DNA from: an uncultured Clostridium sp.
GTDB lineage: Bacteria > Bacillota > Clostridia > Clostridiales > Clostridiaceae
Assembly: GCA_946575275.1 (NCBI GenBank)
Contig: CAMNZV010000047.1
Location: 1 to 9,162 of the forward strand
Direction of reading: 5' to 3'
Length of the DNA stretch: 9,162 bases
The notes below the pieces were generated by a model. That model had not been told where the DNA came from, searched no databases, and saw only the letters and a program-made list of their open reading frames with translations. This document shows positions 1-9,073 of the stretch, one piece after another; the first letter of the stretch is position 1, and each line of letters begins with the position of its first letter. Both the position numbers and the translations under genes were made by a program.

Positions 1-1354
1 ACAAATCTGGGATAAAACATTAAATATAATTAAAAATGAAGATACTTTAACAATAGTAGGTTTTGAAACATGGATAAAAGGTTGTGAACCTATATCAATA
101 TCTAATAATACAATTAAGTTTAGTGTTCCAAATGCTTTCACAAAAGATGTTATAGAATCAAAATACAAACTTCTATTTATTAATTCTATTAAACAGGCAT
201 CTTCTAAATTATATAACGTTGAATTTTCAGTTCATTCTGAAATAGATAGTGAAGATGATATCTATAACACACAAAATAAAAATACTAATAATAGGAACAA
301 TTCTATATCTGTAAATGAAGTAATGTCTACAACATTAAATCCTAAATATACATTTAATTCATTTGTTATAGGTAATAGTAATAGATTTGCACATGCAGCT
401 TCTTTAGCAGTTGCTGAGTCTCCTGCAAAGGCATATAACCCCTTATTTATTTACGGGGGAGTTGGTCTTGGAAAAACCCACTTAATGCATGCTATAGGTC
501 ACTTTGTACTACAAAACAATCCAAATGCAAAAGTAGAATATGTATCCTCTGAAAAGTTTACAAATGAACTTATTAATGCAATTAAACATGATAAAAATGA
601 AGAATTTAGAAATAAATACCGTAAAGTAGATATACTTTTAATTGATGATATTCAATTTATTGCAGGTAAGGAAGGAACTCAAGAGGAATTCTTCCATACA
701 TTTAATGCCCTTTATGATGCTAATAAACAAATAATACTATCATCAGATAGGCCACCAAAAGAAATACCAACATTAGAAGATAGACTTAGGTCTAGATTTG
801 AATGGGGTTTAATAGCTGATATTCAAGTTCCAGATTTTGAAACTAGAATGGCTATATTAAAGAAAAAAGCAGATGTTGAAAATATAAATGTTAGTAATGA
901 TGTAATGGTATATATAGCAACTAAAATCAAATCCAACATTAGAGAGCTAGAGGGTGCCTTAATTAGAATAGTAGCATATTCTTCCCTAACTAATAGATCT
1001 ATAACTGTTGATTTAGCTTCAGAAGCATTAAAGGATATAATATCTAAAAAACAAAGTAAGCATATTACTATAAATACAATTCAAGATGTTGTTTCAAGTT
1101 ATTTTAACTTAACAATTGATGATTTAAAATCTCAAAAAAGAAATAGAAATATTGCTTTTCCAAGACAAATTGCAATGTATTTAAGTAGAAAACTTACGGA
1201 TATGTCTCTTCCAAAGATAGGTGAAGAGTTTGGAGGCAGAGATCATACTACAGTAATTCATGCTTACGAAAAGATTTCTGATATAGTAAATGGCAATGAT
1301 GAAAGCATGCAAAGTACAATAGATGACATAACTAAAAAGCTTACTAGAAATTAA
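1..1354 (+). CDS. dnaA: Chromosomal replication initiator protein DnaA (5' end truncated by window edge)
   Basis: DnaA is the AAA+ ATPase that binds DnaA boxes and melts oriC. The reading frame is open from base 2, giving 450 visible residues. Clostridial DnaA is usually about 445-460 residues, so only a few N-terminal codons are missing. The ATG at 323 is internal: the frame upstream encodes domain I (starting [11 protein letters not shown], with [12 protein letters not shown]) and a short Asn-rich domain II linker ending near 322. Domain III has Walker A GGVGLGKT (nt 455-478), Walker B ILLIDD (nt 632-649), sensor I ILSSDRP, the arginine-finger segment [10 protein letters not shown] and sensor [11 protein letters not shown]. 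Domain IV carries the box-binding signature [10 protein letters not shown] (nt 1235-1264). No motif is missing. The stop codon overlaps a near-consensus DnaA box, and the gene is followed directly by an origin region. Autoregulation by DnaA is known in related bacteria, but the dnaA promoter lies outside this window. Confidence 0.98.
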   Translation, partial: QIWDKTLNIIKNEDTLTIVGFETWIKGCEPISISNNTIKFSVPNAFTKDVIESKYKLLFINSIKQASSKLYNVEFSVHSEIDSEDDIYNTQNKNTNNRNNSISVNEVMSTTLNPKYTFNSFVIGNSNRFAHAASLAVAESPAKAYNPLFIYGGVGLGKTHLMHAIGHFVLQNNPNAKVEYVSSEKFTNELINAIKHDKNEEFRNKYRKVDILLIDDIQFIAGKEGTQEEFFHTFNALYDANKQIILSSDRPPKEIPTLEDRLRSRFEWGLIADIQVPDFETRMAILKKKADVENINVSNDVMVYIATKIKSNIRELEGALIRIVAYSSLTNRSITVDLASEALKDIISKKQSKHITINTIQDVVSSYFNLTIDDLKSQKRNRNIAFPRQIAMYLSRKLTDMSLPKIGEEFGGRDHTTVIHAYEKISDIVNGNDESMQSTIDDITKKLTRN

Positions 1355-1360
1355 TCCACA
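1352..1360 (+). promoter_or_regulatory. DnaA box 1 (TAATCCACA, one mismatch)
   Basis: TAATCCACA differs from TTATCCACA at position 2 only. Its first three bases are the TAA stop codon of dnaA. Together with the box at 1388-1396 it forms an 8-bp inverted repeat (ATCCACAG at 1354-1361 and CTGTGGAT at 1387-1394). Confidence 0.75.
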
Positions 1361-1387
1361 GCTGTACATAATAACTATTTAATAAAC

Positions 1388-1396
1388 TGTGGATAA
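1388..1396 (-). promoter_or_regulatory. DnaA box 2 (perfect TTATCCACA on minus strand)
   Basis: The plus strand reads TGTGGATAA, an exact consensus box on the minus strand. It lies within a 12-base direct repeat, ACTGTGGATAAC, that recurs at 1424-1435, 38 bases downstream. Confidence 0.92.
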
Positions 1397-1425
1397 CATA
1401 AAAATCAAAATGCAACTGTTAATAC

Positions 1426-1434
1426 TGTGGATAA
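1426..1434 (-). promoter_or_regulatory. DnaA box 3 (perfect TTATCCACA on minus strand)
   Basis: The plus strand reads TGTGGATAA, an exact consensus box. It forms the left arm of a 12-bp perfect inverted repeat with box 4 (AATACTGTGGAT at 1421-1432 against ATCCACAGTATT at 1458-1469). Confidence 0.92.
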
Positions 1435-1455
1435 CTACAATAAAAAAATACTTAC

Positions 1456-1464
1456 TCATCCACA
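1456..1464 (+). promoter_or_regulatory. DnaA box 4 (TCATCCACA, one mismatch)
   Basis: TCATCCACA differs from the consensus at position 2 only. It is oriented opposite to box 3 and forms the right arm of the 12-bp inverted repeat 1421-1432 / 1458-1469. Confidence 0.78.
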
Positions 1465-1516
1465 GTATTTGTTATTAAAGAATTAGAGTATAAGTAGCCT
1501 AGGACCTGTTATTAAC

Positions 1517-1525
1517 ATATCAACA
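1517..1525 (+). promoter_or_regulatory. Degenerate DnaA box 5 next to the unwinding region
   Basis: ATATCAACA matches TTATCCACA at seven of nine positions. Alone this would be weak, but it lies on the same strand as box 4 and is followed directly by a GC cluster (GCCCC, 1526-1530) and the triplet array. That is where the last box sits in the Bacillus-type basal unwinding system. The call rests mainly on position. Confidence 0.5.
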
Positions 1526-1529
1526 GCCC

Positions 1530-1547
1530 CTACTACTACTAATACTA
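1530..1547. promoter_or_regulatory. DnaA-trio array
   Basis: The plus strand reads CTA CTA CTA CTA ATA CTA. The complementary strand is therefore 3'-GAT GAT GAT GAT TAT GAT-5'. DnaA-trios described in B. subtilis have the form 3'-[G/A]A[T/A]-5', lie just after a GC-rich patch and DnaA boxes, and guide the DnaA filament onto single-stranded DNA. Five of the six triplets match that form, and the fourth-to-fifth transition carries the only deviation (TAT). AT-rich DNA follows at once. Confidence 0.75.
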
Positions 1548-1585
1548 TATATTTATATATATCTATTCTATTATTATCAAATTAC
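1541..1585. other. AT-rich DNA unwinding element
   Basis: This 45-base stretch consists almost only of A and T (TATATATTTATATATAT, then TTCTATTATTATCAAATTA). It lies immediately after the trio array and is the most A/T-dense part of the gap. Its position and composition make it the probable first site of duplex opening. It could also contain the dnaN -10 element, but no clear promoter can be picked out. Confidence 0.65.
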
Positions 1586-1612
1586 TTGTGCACAATATAT
1601 GGAGGTTATTAA

Positions 1613-2713
1613 ATGATATTTACATGTGAAAAACAAAAACTACAAGAAGGTATTTTAATTACCCAAAAAGCTATTACAGGAAGAAGTACCATGAAAATAC
1701 TTGAAGGTATCTTAATAGAAGCAAATGAAAATGGTTTAAAGTTAATAGGTTCAGATTCTGATATATCAATCCAAACTAAAGTAAGTTGTAATGTTCAAGA
1801 AAGTGGAAAAGTAGTTATTGATGCTAAAATTTTTGGAGAAATAATAAGAAAGCTACCAGATTCTGAAATTACAATTCAAGTAGTAGAAAATGATACAGTT
1901 CAGATATCCTGCGAGAAAACAATCTTCAATGTAGTTTACATGAAGGGAGATGAATATCCTAATCTTCCAGAGGTTAATAATAATGAATATATAAATATAC
2001 CACAAAATATATTGAAAAATATGATTAAAGGAACTACTTTTGCAATAGCTCAAGATGAAACAAGACCTATACTTCAAGGTGTTTTATTTGAATTAAAGAA
2101 TAGAACCTTAAGTTTAGTTGCCTTAGATGGATATAGACTTGCAATAAAGTCAGAATATCTAGAAACAGATCTTGAAAACTCAATTGTTATTCCAGGAAAA
2201 AATTTAAATGAATTATCAAGAATACTAGAGGATAGTGATAATCAGCTAAAAATAACATTTACTAATAATCATATTTTATTTAACTTAGGTGAAACTCAAA
2301 TTATTTCAAGATTATTAGAGGGGTCCTTTGTTACATACCAATCATTGTTACCTGAGGAACATAAGATATCAATTGAAGTTAATAAAGGCAAGTTACAAAG
2401 TTCAATTGAAAGAGCATCACTTATGGCAAAGGAAGGTAATAGTTATTTAATCAAATTAGATGTGAAGGAGGATAATTTGATTATCACATCTAATTCTCAA
2501 TTGGGAAAGGTAAAGGAAGAATTAAACATTTCTTTGCAAGGTGAACTAATAGAAGTTGCATTTAACTCAAAATATCTAATTGATGTACTTAAAAATATGG
2601 ATGGGGATGATGTTGTTTTAGAAATGACATCAAGTGTAACACCTTGTGTAATAACAGAGAAGAACTCGGAAAGTAGTAAATACTTGGTACTTCCAGTAAG
2701 AGTTGTTAGATAG
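1613..2713 (+). CDS. dnaN: DNA polymerase III beta subunit (sliding clamp)
   Basis: This is the ring-shaped homodimeric clamp that tethers the replicative polymerase to DNA and docks many repair proteins. At 366 residues it has the usual family length for three repeated clamp folds (about 1-120, 121-245, 246-366). Recognisable segments are DETRPILQGV (148-157), DGYRLA (172-177), FNSKYLIDVL (317-326) and the C-terminal LPVR (360-363), which lines the partner-binding cleft. The start is supported by GGAGG at 1601-1605, seven bases before ATG. The gene follows oriC and is separated from the S4-domain gene by 14 bases with no terminator, so it probably heads the downstream operon and may also be reached by dnaA read-through. 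No anomalies. Confidence 0.97.
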   Translation: MIFTCEKQKLQEGILITQKAITGRSTMKILEGILIEANENGLKLIGSDSDISIQTKVSCNVQESGKVVIDAKIFGEIIRKLPDSEITIQVVENDTVQISCEKTIFNVVYMKGDEYPNLPEVNNNEYINIPQNILKNMIKGTTFAIAQDETRPILQGVLFELKNRTLSLVALDGYRLAIKSEYLETDLENSIVIPGKNLNELSRILEDSDNQLKITFTNNHILFNLGETQIISRLLEGSFVTYQSLLPEEHKISIEVNKGKLQSSIERASLMAKEGNSYLIKLDVKEDNLIITSNSQLGKVKEELNISLQGELIEVAFNSKYLIDVLKNMDGDDVVLEMTSSVTPCVITEKNSESSKYLVLPVRVVR

Positions 2714-2727
2714 GAGAGAAGATAAAA

Positions 2728-2934
2728 ATGAATGAAGTTACTATTAATACAGATTTTATAAAATTAGATTCATTTTTAAAATGGTGTGGAGCAGTTTCTT
2801 CTGGATCAGAAGCTAAGATATTTATTAATGATTCAATGGTAAAGGTAAATAATGATATATGTAATCAAAGAGGAAAAAAATTAAAAAGTGGAGATATAAT
2901 TGAATTTAACGGAGAAAAATATAAAATAAAATAA
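2728..2934 (+). CDS. rlbA: S4-domain ribosome maturation protein RlbA (YaaA)
   Basis: This 68-residue protein is almost entirely an S4-type RNA-binding domain (about residues 11-60): KLDSFLKWCGAVSSGSEAKIFI, a VKVN turn, RGKKLKSGD and a closing IEFNGEKYKI strand. The B. subtilis homologue YaaA/RlbA occupies the same position between dnaN and recF and has been linked to large ribosomal subunit assembly. That role is inherited by homology and synteny, since the sequence itself only shows an S4 domain. GGAG at 2713-2716 overlaps the end of the dnaN stop region and lies 11 bases before the ATG. The 14-base gap to dnaN suggests co-transcription, and a 38-base gap precedes recF. Confidence 0.9.
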   Translation: MNEVTINTDFIKLDSFLKWCGAVSSGSEAKIFINDSMVKVNNDICNQRGKKLKSGDIIEFNGEKYKIK

Positions 2935-2972
2935 TTATCTTCAAGTTATGTTATAATTATATAGGTGTTTAT

Positions 2973-4058
2973 ATGTTTATTAAAAAATTAATATTAACTA
3001 ACTATAGAAACTATGAAAATTTAGATATTGATTTTGGAAAGAATGTTAATGTTTTTATGGGTGATAATGCTCAGGGAAAGACTAATATTCTTGAATCAAT
3101 TTATTATTGTTCCTTTGCTAAGTCTCACAGAACTTCAAAAGATAAGGAATTAATAAATTGGAAGTCAGATAATGCATATATAAGTGTAAGTATAGGTAAA
3201 AAAAGGTTAGATAAACGTATAGATGTTAATATTTTAAAAGATGGCAAAAAGGCAATAAGAATTAATTCAAATAAAATCAGTAAAATAGGAGAATTATTTG
3301 GTAATTTTAATGTTGTTATGTTTTCACCTGAGGATTTAAAAATAATAAAGGAATCTCCAGGTATTAGACGTAAATTTATAGATATGGAAATATGTCAATT
3401 AAATAATAAATATTACTATGAATTGGTGCAATACAATAAGGTTCTAAATGAAAGAAATACTGTATTAAAAAACAGAAGATTAACAGAAGATATGCTTGAA
3501 ATCTATGATGAACAGTTAGCTGAATATGGTAGGTATATAATTATTCAACGAAATGAGTATCTACAGAAATTAAATTCCTTTGGTTATGAGATACATAAAG
3601 ACATAACAATGGGAAAGGAAGAAATAAGCTTCAAATATCAATCCTCTATAAAGGATTTAGATAACCTAAAAGATGAATTCTTAAATCTTTTAAGAAGAAA
3701 TAGAAGGCGAGATATTGAAAGAGGTATAACAACAATAGGCCCCCATAGAGATGATTTTGCTGTGTTTATAAATAACATTGATACTAAAAGTTATGGATCT
3801 CAGGGACAACAAAGAACTGCTGTACTTACAATGAAATTTGCATCTCTTAGAATAATTAAAGAATTAACAGATGAATATCCAATTTTATTACTAGATGATG
3901 TATTATCTGAATTAGACTATAATAGAAAAAGATATATATTAAATAGTGTAGGTGATATCCAAACAATAATAACCTGTACTGGACATGATGATATAAAGAA
4001 ATATATAAGTTCAAATGCTAAAATGTTTGAGGTTATAAATGGGAAAGTAGTGATTTAA
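2973..4058 (+). CDS. recF: DNA replication and repair protein RecF
   Basis: RecF is an SMC/Rad50-like ATPase that binds gapped DNA with RecO and RecR and helps load RecA at single-strand gaps and stalled forks. The 361 residues match the family length. Walker A is GDNAQGKTN (30-38), the ABC-type signature is SQGQQR (276-281) and Walker B is LLLDDVLSELD (305-315). The arm between them is charged and helical, including the RRKFIDMEICQLNN segment found in RecF proteins. The ATG is preceded by AGGTG (2963-2967) at a spacing of five bases; this is a modest ribosome binding site. The gene ends 14 bases before remB, whose ribosome binding site overlaps its stop codon, so the two are translationally close. 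Nothing is truncated. Confidence 0.97.
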   Translation: MFIKKLILTNYRNYENLDIDFGKNVNVFMGDNAQGKTNILESIYYCSFAKSHRTSKDKELINWKSDNAYISVSIGKKRLDKRIDVNILKDGKKAIRINSNKISKIGELFGNFNVVMFSPEDLKIIKESPGIRRKFIDMEICQLNNKYYYELVQYNKVLNERNTVLKNRRLTEDMLEIYDEQLAEYGRYIIIQRNEYLQKLNSFGYEIHKDITMGKEEISFKYQSSIKDLDNLKDEFLNLLRRNRRRDIERGITTIGPHRDDFAVFINNIDTKSYGSQGQQRTAVLTMKFASLRIIKELTDEYPILLLDDVLSELDYNRKRYILNSVGDIQTIITCTGHDDIKKYISSNAKMFEVINGKVVI

Positions 4059-4072
4059 GGAGGATAAATTCC

Positions 4073-4333
4073 ATGTTTTTGCACTTAGGTGAGAATGTAG
4101 TGGTTCCAATTAAAGATGTAATTGGAATTTTTGATTTGCAAACAGCTATGTATAGCTCAGATACTAATCAATTTTTAAGAATGGCTGAAGAAGATGGCTT
4201 TGTAGAAAAAATTACAGAAGAACAGCCAAAATCTTTTGTTGTGGCTGAGGTGAATAAGAAAAGTAAGATATACTTTTCACCTATTTCATCTTCAACTTTA
4301 ACTAAAAGAACCTGTATAGATTACAACTTGTAA
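4073..4333 (+). CDS. remB: RemB-like (DUF370) small regulatory protein
   Basis: This 86-residue protein matches the RemA/RemB family (DUF370). It has an N-terminal MFLHLGENVVVPIKDVIGIFDL, a middle part with FVVAEV, and the C-terminal SPISSSTLTKR that marks YaaB/RemB. In B. subtilis remB lies at the same place between recF and gyrB and affects expression of extracellular matrix genes; its paralogue RemA is a DNA-binding activator. Whether the protein here controls a matrix, sporulation or anything else cannot be read from the window. AAGGAGGA (4057-4064) is a strong ribosome binding site overlapping the recF stop codon, eight bases before ATG. A hairpin followed by five Ts lies within its first codons (4104-4132). 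Confidence 0.88.
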   Translation: MFLHLGENVVVPIKDVIGIFDLQTAMYSSDTNQFLRMAEEDGFVEKITEEQPKSFVVAEVNKKSKIYFSPISSSTLTKRTCIDYNL

Positions 4334-4346
4334 AACTATTTTTTTT

Positions 4347-4353
4347 GGGAGGA
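4347..4353 (+). promoter_or_regulatory. Ribosome binding site fixing a TTG start for gyrB
   Basis: GGGAGGA lies seven bases before the TTG at 4361. No ATG or GTG in the gyrB frame is suitably placed, and the first in-frame ATG falls at residue 28 (RPGMYIGS), inside the conserved ATPase domain. The TTG start is therefore well supported. Confidence 0.88.
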
Positions 4354-4357
4354 ATAG

Positions 4358-6268
<1,911 letters not shown>

Positions 6269-6290
6269 TGCTAAAACGAGGTGAAAGTAC

Positions 6291-8747
6291 ATGAATTTTA
6301 ATGAGGGAAAAGTTGTTCCTGTTGATATAAATAAAGAAATGAAAAGGTGTTATATAGACTATGCAATGAGTGTTATAGTTGGTCGTGCACTACCAGATGT
6401 TAGGGATGGTTTAAAACCTGTCCATAGAAGAATATTATTTTCCCTTCAGGAACTTGGCTTATATCCAGATAAGGGATATAGAAAGTGCGCAAGAATAGTT
6501 GGGGATGTACTAGGTAAGTATCATCCACATGGTGATTCATCAGTTTATGATGCACTAGTAAGATTAGCACAGGATTTCTCTATGAGATATATGTTAGTTG
6601 ATGGACATGGAAACTTTGGTTCTGTAGATGGAGATAGTGCAGCTGCAATGAGATATACAGAGGCTAAAATGAATAAAATAGCTGTTGAAATGCTAAGAGA
6701 TATAAATAAAGATACAGTAGATTTTGTTCCAAATTTTGATGGTGAGGAGCAAGAACCATCAGTATTACCATCAAGATATCCAAATCTTTTAGTTAATGGT
6801 TCATCTGGTATAGCAGTTGGTATGGCAACCAATATACCACCTCATAATTTAGGTGAAATTATAGATGGAACAATAATGCTTATAGATAACAAGGAAACTT
6901 CAGTATTAGAATTAATGACTGTTATCAAGGGACCTGATTTTCCAACATCAGGAATAATAATGGGTAAGGCTGGAATAAGGGCTGCCTATGAAACTGGTAG
7001 AGGAAAAATAGTAGTTCGTGCAAAGGCTGAAATAGAAGAAGAAAACTCAAGACATAGAATTATTGTAACTGAATTACCTTACCAGGTTAATAAGGCAAAG
7101 CTTATAGAATATATAGCAGAATTAGTTAAGGACAAAAAGATAAATGGCATATCAGATTTAAGAGATGAATCTGATAGAGATGGTATGAGAATTGTAATAG
7201 AGCTTAAGAGGGATGCAAATCCAAATGTAACCTTGAACTTATTATATAAGCATACAAAGATGCAAGATACCTTTGGTGTTATAATGCTTGCCCTTGTAGA
7301 TAATGAACCACAGGTATTGAATTTAAAACAAGTATTAAATCATTATATTGAATTTCAAAGAGATGTAATTACAAGAAGAACAATATTTGAATTAAATAAG
7401 GCAAATGCAAGAGCACATATTTTAGAGGGATTAAGAATAGCGTTAGATAATATTGATGAAGTTATTAACATAATAAGGAGTTCTAAAACCTCAGAAATTG
7501 CTAGAAACTCATTAATTGAAATATTCTCACTTTCTGAGAAGCAAGCTTCAGCAATACTAGAAATGAGACTTAGAAGATTAACAGGTTTAGAGAGAGATAA
7601 AATAGAGGAAGAATATGCAGAAATTATGAAACAAATTGAATATTTAAATTCTATTTTAGAAAGTGAAGAAAAACTTCTTGGAGTAATTAAAGAAGAATTA
7701 CTAGAAATTAAAAATAAGTACAATGATGAAAGAAGAACTAAAATTGAGAAAGTAGTTAACGAAATAGACATAGAAGATTTAATTCAAGAAGAAGAGGTTA
7801 TAATTACTTTAACTCATGGAGGATATATAAAGAGAATATCTGCAGATACTTATTCATCACAAAGAAGAGGGGGAAAAGGAATACAAGCAATGTCTACAAA
7901 AGAGGATGATTTTGTAGAACATGTTATGATTACTTCTACCCATTCAGATATGTTATTTTTCACAAATAGGGGAAGAGTATACAAACTAAGAGCCTATGAG
8001 ATACCAGATGCAGGTAGAACAGCAAAGGGTACAAATATAATTAATCTTATAGCTATAGAACCAGATGAAAGAATAGAAACAGTACTATCTGTTAGGGATA
8101 ACAATAGGGAAGGCTTCTTATTTATGGGTACTAAGAAGGGTATAGTAAAGAAAACACCACTTGAGGAATTTAAAAATATTAGAAAGAATGGATTAATTGC
8201 ATTAAACTTAAGAGATGATGATGAATTATTAAAAGTTAAGATTACTCGTGGTGATGCTAATATTATGATGGTTACTCAAAATGGAATGGCTATAAAGTTT
8301 AATGAGAAGCAAATTAGAGCAATGGGTAGAACTGCAACAGGTGTAAGAGCAATTAAGCTTAGGGGTGATGATATAGCAGTTTGTATGGATATTGCAGTAG
8401 ATGATGAAAAATTACTTGTAATAAGTGAAAATGGATATGGAAAACGTACTGATATAAGTGAATATAAGCTTCAAAAGAGAGGCGGAGTAGGGTTAATTAC
8501 TTATAAGATAAGTGAAAAGACAGGAAAGCTTTCAGGGGCCATCATATGTAAAGAAGATGATGAATTAATGCTAATAAATAGTAGTGGTATTGCTATTAGA
8601 ATAAATGTTATGGATATATCTATAACAAGTAGATCTGCTATGGGAGTTACATTAATGAGAACAAAGGATGAAGAAAAGGTAGTTGCTATTGCAAAAATAT
8701 TAAGTACAGATGAGGATTTAATAGAACAAGTTGATGAAAATGAATAG
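6291..8747 (+). CDS. gyrA: DNA gyrase subunit A
   Basis: GyrA cuts and rejoins DNA and wraps it for negative supercoiling. In the 818 residues the N-terminal breakage-reunion domain (to about 490) carries the catalytic tyrosine Y122 in AMRYTEAK. The C-terminal pinwheel (about 500-810) has the GyrA box QRRGGKG (524-530), which distinguishes gyrase from topoisomerase IV ParC, plus repeats such as [19 protein letters not shown] and [10 protein letters not shown]. Residues run in step with E. coli numbering in the quinolone region: GDSSVYDA has S83 and D87, the unmutated state. The ribosome binding site GAGGTGA (6278-6284) is six bases before ATG, and gyrB ends 22 bases upstream, so the two subunits are co-expressed. 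A strong terminator follows 13 bases after the stop. The acidic tail ([12 protein letters not shown]) is typical. No intein or insertion is present. Confidence 0.98.
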   Translation: MNFNEGKVVPVDINKEMKRCYIDYAMSVIVGRALPDVRDGLKPVHRRILFSLQELGLYPDKGYRKCARIVGDVLGKYHPHGDSSVYDALVRLAQDFSMRYMLVDGHGNFGSVDGDSAAAMRYTEAKMNKIAVEMLRDINKDTVDFVPNFDGEEQEPSVLPSRYPNLLVNGSSGIAVGMATNIPPHNLGEIIDGTIMLIDNKETSVLELMTVIKGPDFPTSGIIMGKAGIRAAYETGRGKIVVRAKAEIEEENSRHRIIVTELPYQVNKAKLIEYIAELVKDKKINGISDLRDESDRDGMRIVIELKRDANPNVTLNLLYKHTKMQDTFGVIMLALVDNEPQVLNLKQVLNHYIEFQRDVITRRTIFELNKANARAHILEGLRIALDNIDEVINIIRSSKTSEIARNSLIEIFSLSEKQASAILEMRLRRLTGLERDKIEEEYAEIMKQIEYLNSILESEEKLLGVIKEELLEIKNKYNDERRTKIEKVVNEIDIEDLIQEEEVIITLTHGGYIKRISADTYSSQRRGGKGIQAMSTKEDDFVEHVMITSTHSDMLFFTNRGRVYKLRAYEIPDAGRTAKGTNIINLIAIEPDERIETVLSVRDNNREGFLFMGTKKGIVKKTPLEEFKNIRKNGLIALNLRDDDELLKVKITRGDANIMMVTQNGMAIKFNEKQIRAMGRTATGVRAIKLRGDDIAVCMDIAVDDEKLLVISENGYGKRTDISEYKLQKRGGVGLITYKISEKTGKLSGAIICKEDDELMLINSSGIAIRINVMDISITSRSAMGVTLMRTKDEEKVVAIAKILSTDEDLIEQVDENE

Positions 8748-8760
8748 GAATTAATAATGA

Positions 8761-8798
8761 GACAGTATCACTAAATCAATAGTGATACTGTCATTTTT
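8761..8798 (+). terminator. Rho-independent terminator of the gyrase operon
   Basis: GACAGTATCACT (8761-8772) and AGTGATACTGTC (8781-8792) form a perfect 12-bp stem with an eight-base loop, AAATCAAT, followed by ATTTTT. It begins 13 bases after the gyrA stop. On the minus strand the stem is not followed by a T-run, so it should act in one direction. It separates gyrase transcription from the rRNA transcription unit beyond. Confidence 0.93.
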
Positions 8799-9004
8799 AT
8801 TAAGTTAAATAAGTTATTTACCATATATTATAAAAAAGCCAAATAAAACTGTTCCTAGTGTATCAACATAAGAAATTAAAAGATATTAATAGTAATTAGA
8901 AGAAATATAGTTATAATTAATTTAAATGGGGGGATATTGTATTTTTATATATTATATTTATGTTATTATAAATTTCGTCGCCAAGTGAGACAACAGATAA
9001 CAAC
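8799..9004. other. Non-coding AT-rich spacer between gyrase operon and rRNA promoter
   Basis: No credible gene or RNA was seen in this stretch. It has an AT-rich near-palindrome (AAATAAGTTATTT) just after the terminator, an isolated run of six Gs (8928-8933), which is striking in such AT-rich DNA, and a candidate extended -10 promoter (8961-8969). Open frames here are under 30 codons and lack a well-spaced ribosome binding site. Confidence 0.6.
8961..8981 (+). promoter_or_regulatory. Candidate upstream rRNA promoter (extended -10)
   Basis: TGTTATTAT (TGn plus TATTAT at 8964-8969) is an extended -10 element. Eight bases further lies GTCGC (8977-8981), the same five bases that sit at the expected start of the strong promoter downstream (9074-9078). 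No good -35 is present at 17 bp (ATTTTT), only TTGTAT 21 bp upstream. Tandem promoters are common ahead of rRNA operons. This is an inference from pattern. Confidence 0.35.
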
Positions 9005-9036
9005 AAGAAATTATTAAAAAAATAAATTTCAAAAGT
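9005..9036 (+). promoter_or_regulatory. A-tract region resembling an UP element
   Basis: The 32 bases directly upstream of the -35 are almost all A and T with phased A-runs (GAAATTATT, AAAAAAATAAATTTC, AAAA). Such DNA contacts the RNA polymerase alpha C-terminal domains at rRNA promoters. Function is inferred from composition and position. Confidence 0.5.
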
Positions 9037-9038
9037 TG

Positions 9039-9067
9039 TTGACAAGAGTTTCAATAGGTGATATGAT
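9039..9067 (+). promoter_or_regulatory. Strong sigma-A promoter of the rRNA operon
   Basis: A perfect -35 TTGACA (9039-9044), a 17-bp spacer and -10 TATGAT (9062-9067) predict transcription start at about 9074 (G of GTCGC). It is preceded by A-tract DNA and followed by an rRNA-type leader. This is the strongest promoter match in the window. Confidence 0.92.
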
Positions 9068-9073
9068 AATAAA

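Larger units (their letters stand above)
1352..1600. other. oriC: Replication origin segment (oriC, dnaA-dnaN intergenic part)
   Basis: This 258-base gap between dnaA and dnaN contains no ORF of note. It holds four DnaA boxes with zero or one mismatch to TTATCCACA (1352-1360 plus, 1388-1396 minus, 1426-1434 minus, 1456-1464 plus) and a degenerate fifth box (1517-1525 plus). These are followed by a GC-rich CAGCCCC, a CTA/ATA triplet run (1530-1547) and a roughly 40-base AT-rich stretch up to about 1585. The order box, GC cluster, trio, AT-rich DNA matches the basal unwinding system described for Bacillus subtilis. Many Firmicutes have a bipartite origin with a second box cluster upstream of dnaA; that part would be outside this window. 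Origin identity is inferred from architecture and gene context. Confidence 0.9.

Noticed and set aside
323..325. ATG as the start of dnaA
   Set aside because: The frame stays open to the left edge and encodes a recognisable DnaA domain I and linker, so this ATG is internal.
1421..1469. Terminator for dnaA
   Set aside because: The 12-bp inverted repeat has a long 25-base loop and is not followed by a T-run. It is better explained as paired DnaA boxes.
1469..1494. dnaN promoter (TTGTTA and TATAAG)
   Set aside because: The spacer is only 14 bp and both hexamers are imperfect. No reliable dnaN promoter could be picked from this AT-rich gap.
1507..1515. Further DnaA box (TGTTATTAA on the plus strand)
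   Set aside because: It has three mismatches to TGTGGATAA, including both central Gs, and no supporting context beyond the origin itself.
7355..7771. 138-codon open frame on the minus strand within gyrA
   Set aside because: It lies antisense to the conserved gyrA coding region, has a Ser/Ile/Leu-rich composition typical of shadow frames and matches no family. The same holds for 6545-6832 in gyrA, 5535-5759 and 5989-6186 in gyrB, 1853-2077 in dnaN and 1181-1369 in dnaA.
8912..8917. TATAAT as a promoter -10
   Set aside because: There is no -35 at a usable distance and no TGn extension. Such hexamers are frequent by chance in this composition.
8937..9017. 26-codon frame starting at TTG after a six-G run
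   Set aside because: The spacing from GGGGGGA is only about two to three bases, it uses a TTG start, it has no recognisable product and it runs into the rRNA promoter region. Chance is more likely.
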